From contig PASZ01000033.1 in NCBI GenBank assembly GCA_002712245.1, positions 16,003 to 33,467 of the forward strand: a stretch of 17,465 bases of DNA, in the 5' to 3' direction. A program made the position numbers and the translations under genes. Shown piece after piece: positions 16,628-17,465 of the stretch (its first letter is position 1; every line of letters begins with the position of its first letter). The notes under the pieces are model-generated. The model did not search any database and was not told the origin of the DNA. It saw nothing but the letters and a program-made list of their open reading frames with translations. The stretch comes from Fidelibacterota bacterium (lineage in GTDB: Bacteria; Fidelibacterota; Marinisomatia; Marinisomatales; TCS55).

Positions 16628-16842
16628 AGCAAAATAGGAGTATCTTCCCATTTGATGAGGGATTAATCAATAATTTAATTAAGATTTTATCTATGTCAGA
16701 CTTAGTTAAGTATGCGAAATATGATCACGGTAGAGATAAATGCTTTTTAGAGCTGGAGGATGCAATTGATTTTGTTGATAAATCGTCAAGCTATTTATTC
16801 AAAATAGAAGAATTCCAAAAAATTATAAAAAAAGAAAATTAA
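16609..16842 (+). CDS. C-terminal part of the BatD/DUF4381-like protein, in the -1 frame
   Basis: Starting at its own ATG this would be a 77 aa protein, but the same frame is open back to 16531 and reads DFYIKLSFIIREYIENSF then IRTLEMSTNEL before and across that ATG. This is the conserved cytoplasmic end of BatD/DUF4381-type proteins (FY..LS.IIR.Y.E..F...LEM[ST]T.EL), followed by a helical segment ending with LVKYAKY and an acidic helix, also typical. It is therefore the missing end of the preceding gene; the joined product would be about 319 aa from CTG 15884. Whether it is made by frameshifting, made separately from ATG 16609, or lost in a pseudogene cannot be told here. No Shine-Dalgarno precedes the ATG. 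Confidence 0.7.
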   Translation: MSTNELEQNRSIFPFDEGLINNLIKILSMSDLVKYAKYDHGRDKCFLELEDAIDFVDKSSSYLFKIEEFQKIIKKEN

Positions 16843-16863
16843 GTTATAGATTTCATCCCTTTT

Positions 16864-16868
16864 AAGGA
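16864..16868 (+). promoter_or_regulatory. Shine-Dalgarno site of efp
   Basis: AAGGA ends 6 bases before the ATG at 16875 and fixes the start. The following GAAATAAAATGG is the same as at dnaK. No separate promoter or terminator was recognised in the 32-base gap before efp. Confidence 0.75.
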
Positions 16869-16874
16869 AATAAA

Positions 16875-17438
16875 ATGGCAAATACATCTGATATAAAAAA
16901 TGGATCGGTTATTCTTCATAAAAATAAACGAATGAAAGTTGTCGAATTTCTCCATGTTAAGCCTGGAAAAGGCCCTGCTTTTGTTCGTACAAAACTAAAA
17001 GATATATCTTCTGGAAAAATAATTGATGAAACCTTTAATGCAGGGGTAAAATTAGAGTTTTTAAAAATAGAGGCTAAAGAAATGCAATTTCTTTATAATG
17101 ATTCTGATTCTTATATCTTTATGGATAGTGGAACCTATGAACAGTTTAATGTATCTAATGATCAAATTAATGATAATCGGAATTATTTAAAACCTGGTAT
17201 GAATGTTGATTTGTTATTTGATAATGATGAAGTTCTTGATATTAGATTACCTGCGCATGTTGTACTTGAAGTTATTGAAACAGAGCCTGGTGTTAAAGGG
17301 AATACTGCAACTGGAGCCACTAAACCTGCAACCGTTGAGACCGATTATTCTATCCAAGTTCCATTATTTATTGATAATGGTGACTTGATTAAGATAGATA
17401 CGCGTTCTGGAGAATATATTGAAAGGGTGAAAACTTAA
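16875..17438 (+). CDS. efp: Translation elongation factor P
   Basis: EF-P enters the ribosomal E site and speeds peptide-bond formation at proline runs. The protein is 187 aa, the usual length, with the three-domain plan: KOW-like N-domain, central OB domain and C-terminal OB domain ending in DYSIQVPLFIDNGDLIKIDTR-type sequence with GEYIERVKT. The modified tip is KPGKGPAF with Lys32, so this is a lysine-type EF-P rather than the arginine type that is rhamnosylated. Modification enzymes such as EpmA/EpmB are not in the window. A clear Shine-Dalgarno is present, in contrast to most neighbours. The 27 bases after its stop show no terminator or further start. Confidence 0.97.
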   Translation: MANTSDIKNGSVILHKNKRMKVVEFLHVKPGKGPAFVRTKLKDISSGKIIDETFNAGVKLEFLKIEAKEMQFLYNDSDSYIFMDSGTYEQFNVSNDQINDNRNYLKPGMNVDLLFDNDEVLDIRLPAHVVLEVIETEPGVKGNTATGATKPATVETDYSIQVPLFIDNGDLIKIDTRSGEYIERVKT

Positions 17439-17465
17439 TCGTATCTTCTAATCGTTATACATAAA

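Noticed and set aside
16795..16874. Separate promoter for efp
   Set aside because: TATAAA and TATAGA words exist in the AT-rich stretch but none has a -35 box at 16-18 bases.
17203..17388. 61-codon + strand frame inside efp
   Set aside because: It is an out-of-frame shadow of the conserved EF-P coding sequence, with no Shine-Dalgarno or recognisable protein.
1..17465. CRISPR arrays, tRNA/rRNA genes, insertion sequences, prophage or defence genes
   Set aside because: No spaced direct repeats, no tRNA cloverleaf, and no transposase or integrase motifs were seen; genes are collinear housekeeping and envelope functions.

Overview
The window is an AT-rich, densely packed bacterial segment with every recognisable gene on the + strand. 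The organism has an outer membrane: it carries a LolCDE-type lipoprotein exporter, a TamB/TamA-type pair and lipoprotein signal peptides. It also encodes a ClpC-type (UVR-containing) unfoldase and a MoxR/DUF58 'Bat-like' module. That mix, the low GC, the mostly absent Shine-Dalgarno sequences and the frequent non-ATG starts suggest an FCB-group or marine lineage such as Candidatus Marinimicrobia (SAR406). This is inference; no rRNA or marker phylogeny is available here.

Layout. (1) 1-36 is the last 11 codons of a lysS-like gene, ending in the typical DVILFPAM tail. (2) 45-3093 is a translationally coupled operon of two LolC/E-family permeases and the LolD ATPase, joined by two ATGA overlaps. 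(3) 3127-5592 is clpC. (4) 5593-5724 is a repeat-rich regulatory gap with a good sigma70-like promoter and several inverted repeats, leading into dnaK (5725-7635), which ends at a strong intrinsic terminator (7656-7690). (5) 7747-13387 is tamB followed by a three-POTRA Omp85 protein (tamA-like). Then comes a small TPR lipoprotein (13475-13957), with moxR five bases behind it. (6) 13963-16842 is moxR, a DUF58 protein and a BatD/DUF4381-like membrane lipoprotein whose reading frame is split by a -1 shift at an A8G run. (7) 16875-17438 is efp, with a clear Shine-Dalgarno sequence.

The genes fall into two themes. The first is envelope biogenesis: lipoprotein release by Lol, lipid or protein transfer to the outer membrane by TamAB, and a TPR lipoprotein. 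The second is protein quality control and translation: ClpC, DnaK, EF-P and LysS. The MoxR-DUF58-BatD-like set probably links an AAA+ chaperone to a membrane-associated vWA-type partner, but the usual BatA/BatB proteins are not in the window.

The observation most worth a second look is the BatD-like gene. Its N-terminal half has no ATG start but encodes a textbook lipoprotein signal if read from CTG 15884. Its conserved C-terminal half lies in the -1 frame, directly after an in-phase A AAA AAG heptamer at 16531-16537. This could be programmed frameshifting, transcriptional slippage, a recent one-base deletion, or a homopolymer error in the assembly.
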